Assembly (NCBI GenBank): GCA_031835245.1
Contig: JAVKOQ010000140.1
Location: forward strand, 1-64,000
Direction: 5' to 3'
Origin: Balamuthia mandrillaris
Taxonomy: Eukaryota; Discosea; Longamoebia; Balamuthiidae
DNA length: 64,000 nt
The notes below the pieces were generated by a model. That model was not told where the DNA came from. It ran no database searches and worked only from the letters and a program-made list of their open reading frames with translations. Shown in pieces: positions 35,906 through 47,076 of this stretch (its first letter is position 1; every line of letters begins with the position of its first letter). The position numbers and the translations under genes were made by a program.

Positions 35906-36204
35906 CTATTTGGTTGTAAATCGGTTCACTGTAACCGCTGCCACAACCCCTTTTAGTGTTACATCAGAGATAGTATGGCATGAGAGACATGAGAGACATG
36001 AGAGAGAGAGAGAAGAGATACCATGTGCAGACTTGAAAATTCGTTTGCCACAACGTCGAACGTCGGAGAGAGGATGATCATACCCAAAGCAGTTCAACCC
36101 GCGGTTGTTAAAATTGGGGTAACAAAATGTTTTGGATTTGCTATCCAAAGCAATGGATAATGGAGGAATCATTGTGGTTGGGTCCACCGTGCACAAGCCC
36201 CCCG

Positions 36205-36240
36205 GTGGATGATAATGGCACAGTGATTTTCGTGTTATCC
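36205..36240 (+). repeat. 36-bp inverted repeat, left arm
   Basis: Exact reverse complement of 36352-36387, separated by 111 bp. As plus-strand sequence it encodes VDDNGTVIFVLS, the end of a propeller strand whose normal copy is on the minus strand. Confidence 0.95.
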
Positions 36241-36351
36241 TACGATTTTGAAAGCTGGATCTTTTGGGCGGTAACGTCTATCGTTTTCTTTTCTGTTTGT
36301 GGCATTCCTTTGTACTTACTTTGGTTGCAAATGAAGATGTCTTCGGTCACG

Positions 36352-36387
36352 GGATAACACGAAAATCACTGTGCCATTATCATCCAC
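36352..36387 (-). repeat. 36-bp inverted repeat, right arm (within a propeller exon)
   Basis: The coding copy of the arm, reading VDDNGTVIFVLS on the minus strand in frame with the exon. Confidence 0.95.
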
Positions 36388-36959
36388 GGCAATACCGCCT
36401 GCTACGACACCGGTGTAGGTGTACTGGTTACCTCTTGCAATGATAACGCTTTCGTTGGCTGCTTTGAAATCTGTAAGGGCAAGCTCACTGTGGCTGTTCA
36501 CGGCAAACGCTGTTTTTAAAAAAATGATGCATTCAGAAGTGTAAGGAAGGGTAACACTGTGTCTCCATGTTTGCAAATACCTACCAATGGGGTTTGTAAT
36601 ATTGTCAAGCGTCTCCTTCTGCACAGGTTTTGGAAGAGATGCCATTGGGTCAATAAACCACAGTTCAACGCTCTCGCATGAGTTGTCGACGTCGTAACGT
36701 GGAATGCACTTCAGCCACCAAAGTCGGCCGGTGGGGTCGGCAGTGAGACCTCGTATATCACCCATGTCTTTCAACAGCGTCTTGTTCCTGCCTTGTTCGG
36801 TAAAGACGACCAGAGAGTATCCGTCCTCGGGCAGTTCAGGGGGCAACGCTGCAAAGATTTGGTTATCCACCACTGCGAATGGAATACTCCCAAAGTGTTC
36901 GGGTTCCACAAGCACGTGCAACTTCAATTGGTGCCCTTCCACGTCGGACGACCAGATGG

Positions 36960-37329
36960 CTGCGACGAAGCAAAGCGTTAAACAAAAACGGAAGCTCGAG
37001 CATTTTTTTAGATAAGAAGAGAAACATGAGGTCTGATTTCATGTAAGGCACCGTAAAACAACGATAGCTCCGGTTGGATGACTTAGTGGGGGGGCCCTGC
37101 TATGGACAACCATTCAAGGCAATGCGGAGCCCGTTTTGTGCCTCTTTTGAACCCCAAGGTATTTTTTGTTGTTCCCGGTGATGATCATTCTCGGTTCTGG
37201 ACACACCAATAAAAGGGAATGTTTCTTATGTTTTATTCAGAGAGTTGCCACAACAACTGAAAAAAAGAAAGTCTCCATTACCAGCAACTGGAAAGAAGCA
37301 AAGAGTCGGGGGATAGCTGGTATGAACAA
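36960..37329. other. gap between the two propeller paralogues
   Basis: It holds the 3' flank of the intact copy, with AATAAA on the minus strand near 37213 (TTTATT on plus). I searched for a signal-peptide exon for the downstream copy and found none. Confidence 0.5.
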
Positions 37330-37410
37330 CTAGGATCTCCATTTGGCTACAGTTACAGAAGACACCACCCCTGTTGGTTTCAAGCGCCAAGTGACGTTAC
37401 TCACGTGAAA

Positions 37411-37470
<60 letters not shown>

Positions 37471-38595
37471 AACATACCCTGTGCAGACAAGAAAATTTGT
37501 TGGCCACAAACTTTAGGAAGTGGATCGTACTCAAAGCTGTATAACCCTCTGCCCTCATGGTAAAATAAACTTGTAGATGAGGTATCCACGGCAATGGTCG
37601 ATGGAGGGAAACCGTCGTATGGGTACACGTTGCACAAGGTATCCGTGTTCCCAGAAGGTGCCATCTTCGTTGCACCGAAGTCAACAAAGTTGGTCATTGT
37701 TTGTTAGACATTGTCAGAAAAATGAAGAACAAAACAAAACTAACAGCACATACTCTTAAGAAACTCAGGACCAACTCGTCGAAGGCGAACGCAAAGTACA
37801 CATCGCCAATCTCGTCTATTGCGATGCCTCCTGCGGCAGTGTTCGCGATTTGGGTGTACGTGTATTCTCCAACAATGACGACACTTTCGTTGTGAATGTT
37901 CAATCCGGTGACGGCCAGCTCACCCTGGCTGTTCACGTCAAAAGCTGTTTTTTACAACAACAAAAAGTAAACATACGGCTACGCAGCCACGCTTTTTGAA
38001 GATAAACATAAAGAAAAAACGCATACCAATGGGGAAGGCAAGTTCGTCAAGTGTGTCCTGCTTCAAAGGTTTCGGAGGAGAGGCCTTCGGGTCCACTGAC
38101 CATACTTCAACACTCTTGCACCAGTCGTTCTGGTCTTGATGCGGGTTGCACTTCAACCACCAAAGTCGGCCGGTTTCGTCGGCAGTGAGACCTCGGATAC
38201 GTCCTAAGTTTTTCAGCAGGGTCTTGTTTTTGCCTTGCTCGGAAAACACGAGCAATGAGTCTCCGTGCGGAGAGGGCCATGCGGCAAAGATCATGCGTTC
38301 CACCACTGCAAAAGGAATACTGGCGGTGGTAGTGTTCACGGAAGTGAGGAGCGCGTGCAATCGCAATTCGCCGCCTTCTTGATTGACTGACCTAATGGCT
38401 ACACCACCCAAACAAACAGGAGTTAAACAAGGAAAAAAAGGACAAACAGATGGAAGGCAAAAATGTAAGGAAGAAGAAGAAACCAATGGTTCCATTGTTG
38501 AGGAGTTCCTGGAAGTAAACGCGAGCCTCGGCATGACTTCGCTCCACAGCGAAAGCGGCCAGCAGGAGAATCAACAAAGCGCCAAGTCTGTTCAT
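37330..38595 (-). CDS. secreted beta-propeller (NHL/SGL-like) protein
   Basis: Five exons starting at ATG 38595. Exon 1 (to 38484) is a signal peptide (MNRLGALLILLLAAFAVERS). Later exons join in frame: AIRSVNQEGG with IRGLTADETGRLWWLKC; AFDVNSQGELAVTGL with AAGGIAIDEIGDVYFAF; MAPSGNTDTLCNVYP with PPSTIAVDTSS; and VVSSVTVAKWRS to the stop. The repeated pattern Gly-Ile/Leu-Ala-x-Asp-x-x-Gly followed by a beta strand is typical of NHL or SMP-30/gluconolactonase propellers. At about 300 residues it would form roughly six blades. No membrane segment, so secreted; ligand or reaction unknown. A CT repeat occupies the last intron. Confidence 0.8.
37414..37468 (-). repeat. (CT)n tract in the last intron of the propeller gene
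   Basis: About 27 GA dinucleotides on the plus strand, CT on the sense strand, just downstream of the donor near 37480. Confidence 0.9.
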
Positions 38596-39021
38596 GATAC
38601 GGCGAGCACACTGGCTTGTGTGACCAGAGTTGAAAAATAAACACAAAGCTAAAAGAACAGAATACACGGTAATGCAGTCGCACGAAAATAAATGTCGTGC
38701 CTTGTGTTAATTGCCGCGTGCAGCGTTTTGTTGGAGTGGAGTAAAAATAACGTAACCCTTCTCTTTGAAAAGCCGCTAAGCACGTGTCTTTAAGACGTTT
38801 GTCTTTAAAGCGTGTTATTGCCGCCGTCCAACAACGCCTACAGGATAGGGGTCGATACTGAGGTGGCGGTTCCACAGGGTGTGTTCGTTGCGGAAGGGAG
38901 GGGAAGAAGAAAAAAAGGAAAAAGCCGATAGTTCCTATAGTCGACATATAGCAAACTTTCTTTGTTTTGGTGTCCGTTGGAGCAGTTGGAAGGAAGAGCA
39001 GGATATTGTGCTGTGGGAAAG
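38596..39021. other. divergent promoter region
   Basis: Between the minus-strand propeller gene and the plus-strand PH-ankyrin gene. Repeated GTCTTTAA(A/G) motifs near 38790-38815. No gene recognised. Confidence 0.4.
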
Positions 39022-40341
39022 ATGGAGAACGACAAAGCACAAAAGGGTACAAACGTTATAGAGGAACCCTGCCCTGGAGGCATGTGGAACATAAAGGTAA
39101 GCGAGCATTTCGCTCAAAGCGGCGGACTTTACACCTGTCCCTAAAACCTAAAACCACGGAAAGGTCAAGTCGGAGTGCAGCGGTTACCTGTGGTACTTGA
39201 GGGAGGACCGGTTGGGGGTCAAACGAAAACTGTTTAGATTTTTCAAGCTCTCCTCTGATGGGAGGATCAGTTGTCACTCTGAAAAGAAGGGTGAGGAGGT
39301 CACATGTTGGTCAGAACAGGCCTCCAACTACAGCGCAATAGAAGGAGGTAACTATTCGCTCTCGGGCTTCAGTTGGTTCTGGAAACTCAAAAAAAGATTT
39401 CTCACGTGCCGAAAGGCAAACTCAAAAAGGCGGACCACAAGGAGGTGCAGCTAAACCCAGTTCATGAAGAGTTCATGAAAACATACCACCTCGCGGCCCT
39501 TACTAAAAGCGAGCGAGATAAATGGATGCTGGCGTTGATGTCCTGGGATAGGAGTACCTATTCCTCCTCCTCTTCTTGTTCTTGTTCTTTTTCTGCTTCT
39601 TCTGATAGTTATTCATTCTTCACGGACCTCTGCGCCCTGCTGGACATCTACAACCAAAGAAACAATAGAACAAAAAGATGCGGAGGCGAACCGGCGAAAA
39701 AAGGTGTTGTTAGCTCTTCAAACAGGAGACAAACTGGCATTTGGCATCAGCGACCGCCATTACCACGACTCTCAGTTCAACACGCTGCTTCACCTGTACA
39801 TAGCATACTGCAGAAACCTGAACAAAGATCTCCTTACCCATTTGATAGTGGATCTCGATGTGGACGTGGAGGCGAAAAACAGCGACGGAGTGACGGCACT
39901 TCAGCTTGCTGTAGAACGAGGTCGGTGTTTAGCTTTTGATGAACCTGTTGTTTTCTGTTTGTTTTATTGCCTTGCGCTCTCGCCTCTCTAAGATGTACCT
40001 GATTTGCTCCTTCTCCATTTGTATTAGGCAGGTTGGACGTGGTCCAATTTTTCCTGGAGGAGCTACCACAACACAAACGGCCGGACATTGACACTCGGAA
40101 AGGGATGTTGAACAACAAAGAAAATCTCCTCCACAGCGCAGCAGCTGCTGGCAACAAACATCTCCTCTCCTACCTCATCAAGAATCGGGGTATCAATCCA
40201 GGTTACGCGTTCGAGCACAAGGGAGCCACAATACGAGTGTGGATGTTGAGGGACGGCAGCGAGGTGCCGAACAGAAAGTTTGTTTATCTCCTGAAAGAGG
40301 TTGCCTCCATCTATGAGAAACATCATATCTTTGACAAATGA
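39022..40341 (+). CDS. PH-domain protein with ankyrin repeats
   Basis: An ATG exon (MENDKAQKGTNVIEEP) splices at AAG|GTAAGC to SECSGYLWYLREDRLGVKRK, the first strands of a PH domain. The domain closes with YHLAALTKSERDKWMLALMS. A short intron with donor GTACCT at about 39552 leads to KETIEQKDAEANRRKK and ankyrin repeats (SQFNTLLHLYIAYCRNLNKD, AKNSDGVTALQLAVE, then ENLLHSAAAAGNKHLLSYL in the last exon). The intron within the PH domain (around 39302-39373) is my weakest junction, since its donor GTCACA is poor. PH domains bind phosphoinositides or proteins, and ankyrin repeats bind proteins; an adaptor role at membranes is likely. Confidence 0.75.
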
Positions 40342-40437
40342 TACAAACGAAACACAAAAAAAGAAACTAACCTTGATAAACTACGGATGCAAAATGAGAT
40401 GAGGGTTGTGGATAGCCAAAAGAATAGCTGAGGGAGA

Positions 40438-40477
<40 letters not shown>

Positions 40478-40919
40478 CCGAGGGAGAGGGAGAGGAAGAG
40501 GAAGAGAGAGAGAGAGAGAGAGAGGGAGATAGCAGATAGGCTCGGATCCGTGTCGTCATTATATAAATTCTGCAGACATTTCCGTGGGGTGTCGACGTAA
40601 TACTATTGGTATTTCCTTTTAGAGTTCATACCACGTCATGTATTCCTAAATAAGGAAAGACGACCGTTGGCTCAACAAAAAATGTGAAGACAACGTACGG
40701 GGGAAAAATAAACATCTCAATCTGGAAGGGGTCAACCGCCGTTGCAGGGGAAAGTACGCTGAGGGGAAGAGAGAGGAGTCACCTATACAAAAGAGAGTTT
40801 CACTTATTTGATCAAGGAAAATAGGCTTGGGCGGCTCTGTGCTTCCTGCTCAACAAAAGTCTTGTGGCGATTTGGTTTTGCTGAGATCTCGCTTCACAAA
40901 GAACGAATAGAAACACTGG
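40342..40919. other. intergenic, with GA-rich simple repeats
   Basis: Tandem genes flank it on the plus strand. Two GA runs occupy 40438-40529; the rest is unremarkable and I see no RNA gene. Confidence 0.5.
40438..40529 (+). repeat. (GA)n tracts, intergenic
   Basis: Two GA dinucleotide runs separated by GGCCGAGGGAGAGG-type sequence. They lie outside any gene model. Confidence 0.85.
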
Positions 40920-43311
40920 ATGTTAAACCCAAGTTCTACAAACTCAACAAGCGGGGAGCGGCTGGAAGAAGAAGCTTCCGAGAACATTGGTAACGTCTTG
41001 TTTTTTCCTTCGGATATTCTTCTCCCCTTTCTACACGTTGGTAACCGGCTGTCTTTGCTCTCTCAAAGCCAAACCTCAGGAGAGGCGTTCCCCGGAGCAG
41101 AGTAACGACAACTCTCCCTCTCTTGCATTCTCGCCAGGGACCTCTGTTCAAACACCGTCATACGAGTCCCTACCTAACACAACCTCCTACCTGTCGCCTT
41201 CTTCCAGTGCATACGTCACAACCGGGCCCCGACTTCTGTTGGATCGGAAGGTGCAAGAACAGGCATTTTTGGAGCTTCCTTCTTCGGCTTTGGAACTTGT
41301 TTCTTCGGGAAACTTAGTTGACAAGGATCGTCTCGTAGCTGACGAAGGCCCATTAACAGGCTATCGATTCTCCGACATGCTCTATCCACCACTTTACCAT
41401 CCTTCAGCACTCTCTTCCCCTCCGTCTTCTTCGCATTCCTCCGCTCCTCCCAATGGCCTGGTAGAGAGTGTTGCAGAGAGTGTCGCCAACAACAACAATA
41501 ACAACAACAACACTAACGCTCCAAACCCTAACAACAAACGAAATGCTACCAACAAAATCCCTGGGAGCGCTATCATTCGAAAAAGAACGTTACCAGACAC
41601 ACAATTTGTGCTGCACACTTCAACCCCACAAACCATCAATCCTCACGCTGACACGTCCTCCCAGAAGTACAAGTTCAAGTACCACATGACACTCTCCCCT
41701 CAGAGCCAACAACACCTTCAAGAACAAGTTAGTCTTGCTTTCTTTTGCTCATCATATCAGCATTCTCTTACTTTGTTCCATTTTCAGACTTTTTCTGGTA
41801 GCTTTAGGGGACGAGGCAAAACAGTTCCTGAAGGACGGAGCTGTGCGGCATGTGCGACGAAGAACACTCCGGAATGGCGGACAGGACCCAATGGCAAAGG
41901 CACGCTATGTAACGCCTGCGGCCTTCGTTACCGGAAAAAGATGAAGAAACGAAATACCCCGAACAACAGCGCTATCAACACAACCAACGCTTCAATGAGT
42001 GAGGACTTGCAGAAAGAAGAGCGAAAGAAACGAGGACAGCAGCAAAATGAAGAACATGGTTCAGAACAAACTTCGTCACCCCCTTCCACTCCGTCTCATC
42101 ACGATGAAGCCCAGCAAACCAAGAGGAGAAAAAAGGAGTCACCCAAAAACGAGCTACCTTCACCAAGACCAGCCCATGCAAGCTACAACATGCCCTCCTC
42201 TCCTCCACCAGTGCCATCATCAATATCAGCGGCGGCAGCGGATCACCGAGCTTTTTCGAGATGGAAGATGGTCATTCCTTGTCCTCCCCAACACCAACAA
42301 CATAATACTTTACCGACATCAACCTCTTCAACGCCTACTACGATTAACTTTGTTCCTACTCAAACTTCCTCTGCCCTTCCCCTTCCGTCCTTCTTTGCTT
42401 CTAGCGCAGTCTCTCCTCCGCCTTCCACTCACATTCAAGATACGTGCAGTGGTAGTCGTGTATCTTCTTCCTCTTTCTATCACCCTCCAACGAGCACCGC
42501 TACAACAAAACCAACAGCTCTTCAACACGTTCTTCATCCTGGTAATCTACACCAATCGCCACCATCACCACCGTCACACCATTACCATCATCATCTTTCT
42601 TCTCCGCACGCAACTGAAGATGGTCGTCCAGACTCACCCCCTTGGGCTTCGTCTTCCTCCTCGAGAGGGGTATCCGCCACTTCAGCACCTTTTGTCGACT
42701 ACGCCTCTTCGTCCTCCTCCTTCTCTCCGTCATTCGCAACGACCACCTTTCCAGTGCATTACTCTCCTTCATCCACTCACACGACCGTCAATCCCGCTGC
42801 TTGTCACCAGAGCTATCCACCAACTTCAGAACCTTCAATGCAAGCCTTTGCTCCACATTCTTATCAGCACATGTGCTGCTATACTCCTCATCCACCACAA
42901 CCACCAGCACAAATATTCAGACAAGACTACTTGTCCAATCCTTCTTCCGATCCTGCTTCTTTCTCATCTTCTTCCTCGGCTCATCTCTCATCTTCTAATC
43001 CGAACCCTTTGCCATCACTTCCATATCATTTCTTGCCTCAGTTATCTCCGATATCATCATCACGAACACGTCGTGGCAGCCTTTCCTTTGCTGTTTCTCG
43101 TGGAGAAAGACGTCTTCTCCAGCAAGTAGAAGATGAGGAGGAAGAGCTAGAGGAAGAAGATGAGTATGAAGAACGAACTCTGCGCCGGTATGACGGAGAG
43201 AACGACAAAGGAGAAAACGATGAAGTGAAAGGAGGTGAAGAACTTGCGAGAGCAGATTCTGCAGACGAAGAAGATGACGGCGACGAAGACGAACGTCTCA
43301 AACGTCGCTAA
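40920..43311 (+). CDS. GATA-type zinc-finger transcription factor
   Basis: Three exons (40920-40989, 41069-41727, 41788-43311) join in frame to 750 residues. A single GATA finger lies near residue 260: [20 protein letters not shown] followed by [18 protein letters not shown], the C-x2-C-x17-18-C-x2-C form with the conserved Trp-Arg and a basic tail. The rest is Ser/Pro/His/Asn-rich low-complexity sequence typical of activation or phase-separating regions, ending in a Glu/Asp-rich segment of about 70 residues. It should bind GATA sites in the nucleus; targets unknown. Its stop lies 60 bp from that of the convergent F-box gene. Confidence 0.92.
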
Positions 43312-43371
43312 TAAGCCATGCTGTTTTCCAACGTTGTAATGTTTTTCTTTTTGTTTTCATAGTTCTATTTT

Positions 43372-45605
43372 TTAACGAAACAATCGTAAAGGCGTACTTA
43401 CATACTCTGTATCTTCATCCTCTTCTTCTTGCTCGTCTTTTTCTGCTCCGCCATTCTCGGTTCTGTTTTTCTCCTCCAATCTTTGTTGCAGCTCCACAAA
43501 CCATTCCTTCTCTCTGAATCCATCAAAGTCGCTATCTTCCATATGTTCCATCCCTAAATCTCCTCTTTCTAAACACAAAAGAAGACATCGCTTCGTCTCT
43601 TCTTCGTTGCCGCGAAGAGCATAAAGACAAGCCAAGTTGATCACTCCAAACCACACTCCATTCTTCTCCAATTGTTGAAAGCTCTCTTCGGCTTTCGCAA
43701 AAAACAAAGTTGCTTCTTCTTCCAATCGTTTTATATCTCCGCCATTCTCTTCGTTGCTTTCTTCTTTATCCTTTTCTCCACCATCACCTTCGTTTGCTTT
43801 TTGCTTTAAAGCCATCAACTGTAGTTTCTTTTGAGCTCGCTTGGTGTAAAGAATGCCCAGCTCATTCAACGCGTCCACGTCGTCCGGTTCTCTCTCCAGA
43901 ATTTCGTTGTAAACGTTCTCTCCTTCTCTAAACGTCTTTTCCCATTCCATCTCTTCCTCCTCTTCCACCGACAACAAATCAGCTAAAGTGGTCAGAGAGT
44001 CGCCCATTTCAACCCAAATTGCACTATCGAACAACTTTTGTTGTCGTAGAAGAGATGTAGTACGTCGGAAAGCTTCAACACCTTCTCTTAATAACGCGAT
44101 TGCTTTTCTTTTTGTGCTTTTAGTCTGTTCGTCGTCATCCGCTTTTTGTGCTTGTTTTTCTCCTAATTTTGATTCATTTCGTGTATTCCATGATTCCAAC
44201 TCTGCGATTGTTTGGTTGGCTCTACGAATCGACAAGCTGGCTAATCCTTGATATACTTTGGCTGGCACCAAAACTCCTCCGGTTTCGTTGTCTTCGTCTT
44301 CGTCGAGTTCCTGTTCTTCTTCGTTTGTCTCTTGTTCACTTAGCGTTTCCATTACAACAACTTGAACTAACTGTCCGCTTTCTTCGTTCGCTTCTTCCTC
44401 TTTTTTCGTTTCCTTCTTGTTACCACTGTCTATTTCTTCTCCTTGCTTAAGTTGTTTTTCTTGCCGTTCTTGTCTTGACATTCTTCTCCGTTGTCGTTCC
44501 AACTTTTGTTCGTGAAGACGGAACATTTCTTCCAAATGGAACTTTCCTCGTTGCCAGTACCGTTCTCTCTCCTTCAACATGAACCTGTTATTCTTCTCGA
44601 GAGCGAATCTAATGTAAACATCCACCAGGTCAGCACGTTCATTATAGTTGTACCGACTCAACTGCAAGCCTTCTTCATGTTTTTGCAACGACATCTCCAA
44701 GAGTTCAAACATCCTCATTTCTTCCCGTTGTTCCCGTTCCTCCACGTCTTCTTCATTCTCTCCCCAAAACCACAGCAACACGTCGTCGTCGTCTTCTTCT
44801 TCCAGATCAGTACTTTGGCGGTCCTCTTTTGCTTCATCTTTTCGTTTTTGCTTTTTGGAAAGGAAGTAGCTTCCACTCACTTGCAGCAACAAACGTAAGG
44901 TAGAAGCCCACTGAAAGAAAGCTGTCGCAAGCATCTTCCTTCTTCCATTATTTCTTCCGTTATCATCTTGTGCAGGTGACTCCAAAACATGACAAGCTTC
45001 AAAGTGTTCTTCTGCTATCGATATCATCAGCACCGCTAATGTCATTCTTCTCCTCCATTTTGTCGTTCTCTCTTCTTTCAGCGCTTCTCTCTTATCTTTT
45101 TGTAGCATCTCCTGATGTTGAGATACCCACCCCAGAACGATGTTAACGAGATAAAGTGCTTTCATGTGCATCGAAAAAAACTCGGGGTATTCTCTCTCTT
45201 CGTCCTTCATCCATTCGTAACCTACTTTGTGCTGTTCTAGCCATATTTCTAACAAAGAGCACGAAGAAGTAGTACGAGAGTAACGACGACGAAGTTCAGC
45301 AGAGAAAAACTCAGAGAGAAGGCCTCGAAGGAAGCGTTTCTCTTGTTCCAGAGCTGAAAGAGAAGTATAAGTAGAAGAAGTTGATGATGAAAGCTGTGCG
45401 AACGTTGGTCGTCTTCGTCGAGTAGAAGAAGTTGCGGGATGAAAGCAAAACAGTTCCATGGCTTCTCGTTGAAGGTAGAAAGAACGCCAACCGGTTGGAG
45501 TGGGGCGCGTCACTTGCTCGTAGTGTTGAAGTCTCGACTCGAGTTTTGGCCATTTCCTCCGATACACTTCTTTCCAAACCTTCAGACCCAGCAAAGCAAA
45601 GCAAA

Positions 45606-45648
<43 letters not shown>

Positions 45649-46175
45649 AAGAAAGAAACGACAAGAAACGACAAGAAAGAACGAAACAAGAAAACATAAA
45701 AGCGAAGTTTAGTTATAAATCAAACAAAGAGAGAAGGAAATCGAGCACAAACCATTTGATCAGAGCAAAAACGGTTCCACTCGCGAGAGACGCAAGCAGC
45801 GTTGCGCAAGTCGTTAGCGTTGCATTGACAGAAAATGTGCAGGATCAACTCTTCCGGGAGGCAGGCCTGCGTGAAGTCCAGTTTTATCTCTTCTTCTTCT
45901 TCTTCTTCGTCTTCTTGCGGAGCGATCGCTCGCCGAAGGGAGTGAAGCAACGGCGGCAAACGACTTTTTTGCCCTGCCGAGCGGCAGCAGCAGTAGTAGT
46001 AGTAAACGGAACCGCAGAGGAAGAGGCTCAGTCCTATGCCAGCGAAGGCATACAACGGACGCGTCGACGATGATGCTCTTCTCCTGCCAGAGAGCGCCGC
46101 GTTGTGGAGGAGGAGAAGCGCGCCAGCGGGCGTCGTTGTAGCCAAGGAGAGGGCATCCGCCTGCTCCGCCTCCAT
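43372..46175 (-). CDS. membrane-anchored F-box protein with TPR-like C-terminal half
   Basis: Two exons (46175-45753 and 45579-43372) join at CAA ATG|GTT TGG, giving 876 residues and completing the F-box: LPEELILHIFCQCNANDLRN, CVSREWNRFCSDQMVWKEVY. Before it is a hydrophobic helix (LYAFAGIGLSLFLCGSVYYYY, residues ~40-60), which would anchor the protein, with the F-box on the cytosolic side if the short N-terminus is lumenal. After it come long charged helices and TPR-like repeats (AIWVEMGDSLTTLADLLSVE, DDVDALNELGILYTKRAQKK, GVWFGVINLACLYALRGNEE) with a very acidic end. F-box proteins bring substrates to SCF ubiquitin ligases; the TPR part is the likely substrate binder. Confidence 0.85.
45610..45646 (-). 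repeat. (CT)n run in the F-box gene intron
   Basis: GA on the plus strand, CT on the sense strand, close upstream of the acceptor that ends at 45580. Confidence 0.85.
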
Positions 46176-47076
46176 CGAGGCCTCTTCTTTCTTTCTTCTT
46201 TCTTTTCAATATTTTTCGACATTTCGCAAAATTATCGATATTTATCTTGATTTACGCGGATCCATCGATATGGAATTCTTTTTGTCAATAAATTTACAGA
46301 AATGTGGATAATCCGACAAAGTTTAAAATTATCGGGGCATATTCACGAAAGATTAGCCTCGATCATTGTAGAGGAGAACACAAGCGTGTTGACTCAGTTG
46401 GCAGTAAACACTTTGACATTATACAGCGTTACTCCCCTTCAATATAGCGGTATCTGTTGGCATCATGCCTTCAATCGCAGCCGAAGGTAACTCACTTGCG
46501 GACCTGCATCGTTAAAATTCATCCCTTTCATCTCTGTGCTGTCTCTCACTTCTCTTGTTCAAAGTTGCATTGATTGCAACGAGGGGGACATGATGTCTTT
46601 CCTTCTCATGTAGTTGTCTTGTCCGTTTTGCTGAATGCACTTTAAAACATACTCTTTCGTTTGGCTTTTTCCTCTTCTACGCTCTTCAGGAATAATGGAA
46701 CAAGCAGCGAAGTCATCGTTGGTGCAACTGCGACAACCAACTCCAGCCTAATGTCGCTTCAAATCGCAACAAGAGCCGCGGTTATCGTGGTGCGGCTGCA
46801 ATCGTCATTCCAAGATGGCGCATGTTTAGGGACGTTACGTCGAATAGCAGACCTCTTCTTCCTCTTTTTCAAACCCCGGTTCGTCACCCCAACAGCACAA
46901 CCATTACTATAGAGTCAACGCCAATAAAGCTCCTCGCCGTATTTTCCATTTATTGTTTCTTCAAACAAAGGACCATTCCCCAAAACAGTTCAAAACAGCG
47001 TAATGACAGCATTTGTTTACCAGGTTAACTGTCCTTCTAACTGCTTTTTTGTTTCTAACCAGAACACAAACGAACA
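46176..47076. other. divergent intergenic region, 901 bp
   Basis: Promoters of the F-box (minus) and RCC1 (plus) genes. AT-rich with several ATCGAT/TATCGAT motifs at 46230-46275. A short open frame at 46661-46912 has no ATG-context, domain or splice support. Confidence 0.5.

Larger units (their letters stand above)
35906..36959 (-). pseudogene. secreted beta-propeller paralogue, probably disrupted
   Basis: Exons equivalent to those of the neighbour at 37330-38595 can be followed. One starts at 36959 (AIWSSDVEGHQLKLHVLVE) and includes IRGLTADPTGRLWWLKC. One begins AFAVNSHSELALTDF and ends in GGIAVDDNGTVIFVLS. One reads VDPTTMIPPLSIALDSKS. The last is VVAAVTVNRFTTK. No signal-peptide exon is found between 36960 and the neighbour's stop at 37330, and the third exon runs into an inverted duplication (36205-36387) that changes its end. 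Each remaining splice still keeps frame, so the damage may be recent, or a distant or unusual first exon may exist. Propeller motifs are of the NHL/SGL type. Confidence 0.65.

Noticed and set aside
46661-46912. 83-residue open frame
   Set aside because: No domain, no splice partner and ordinary intergenic composition.
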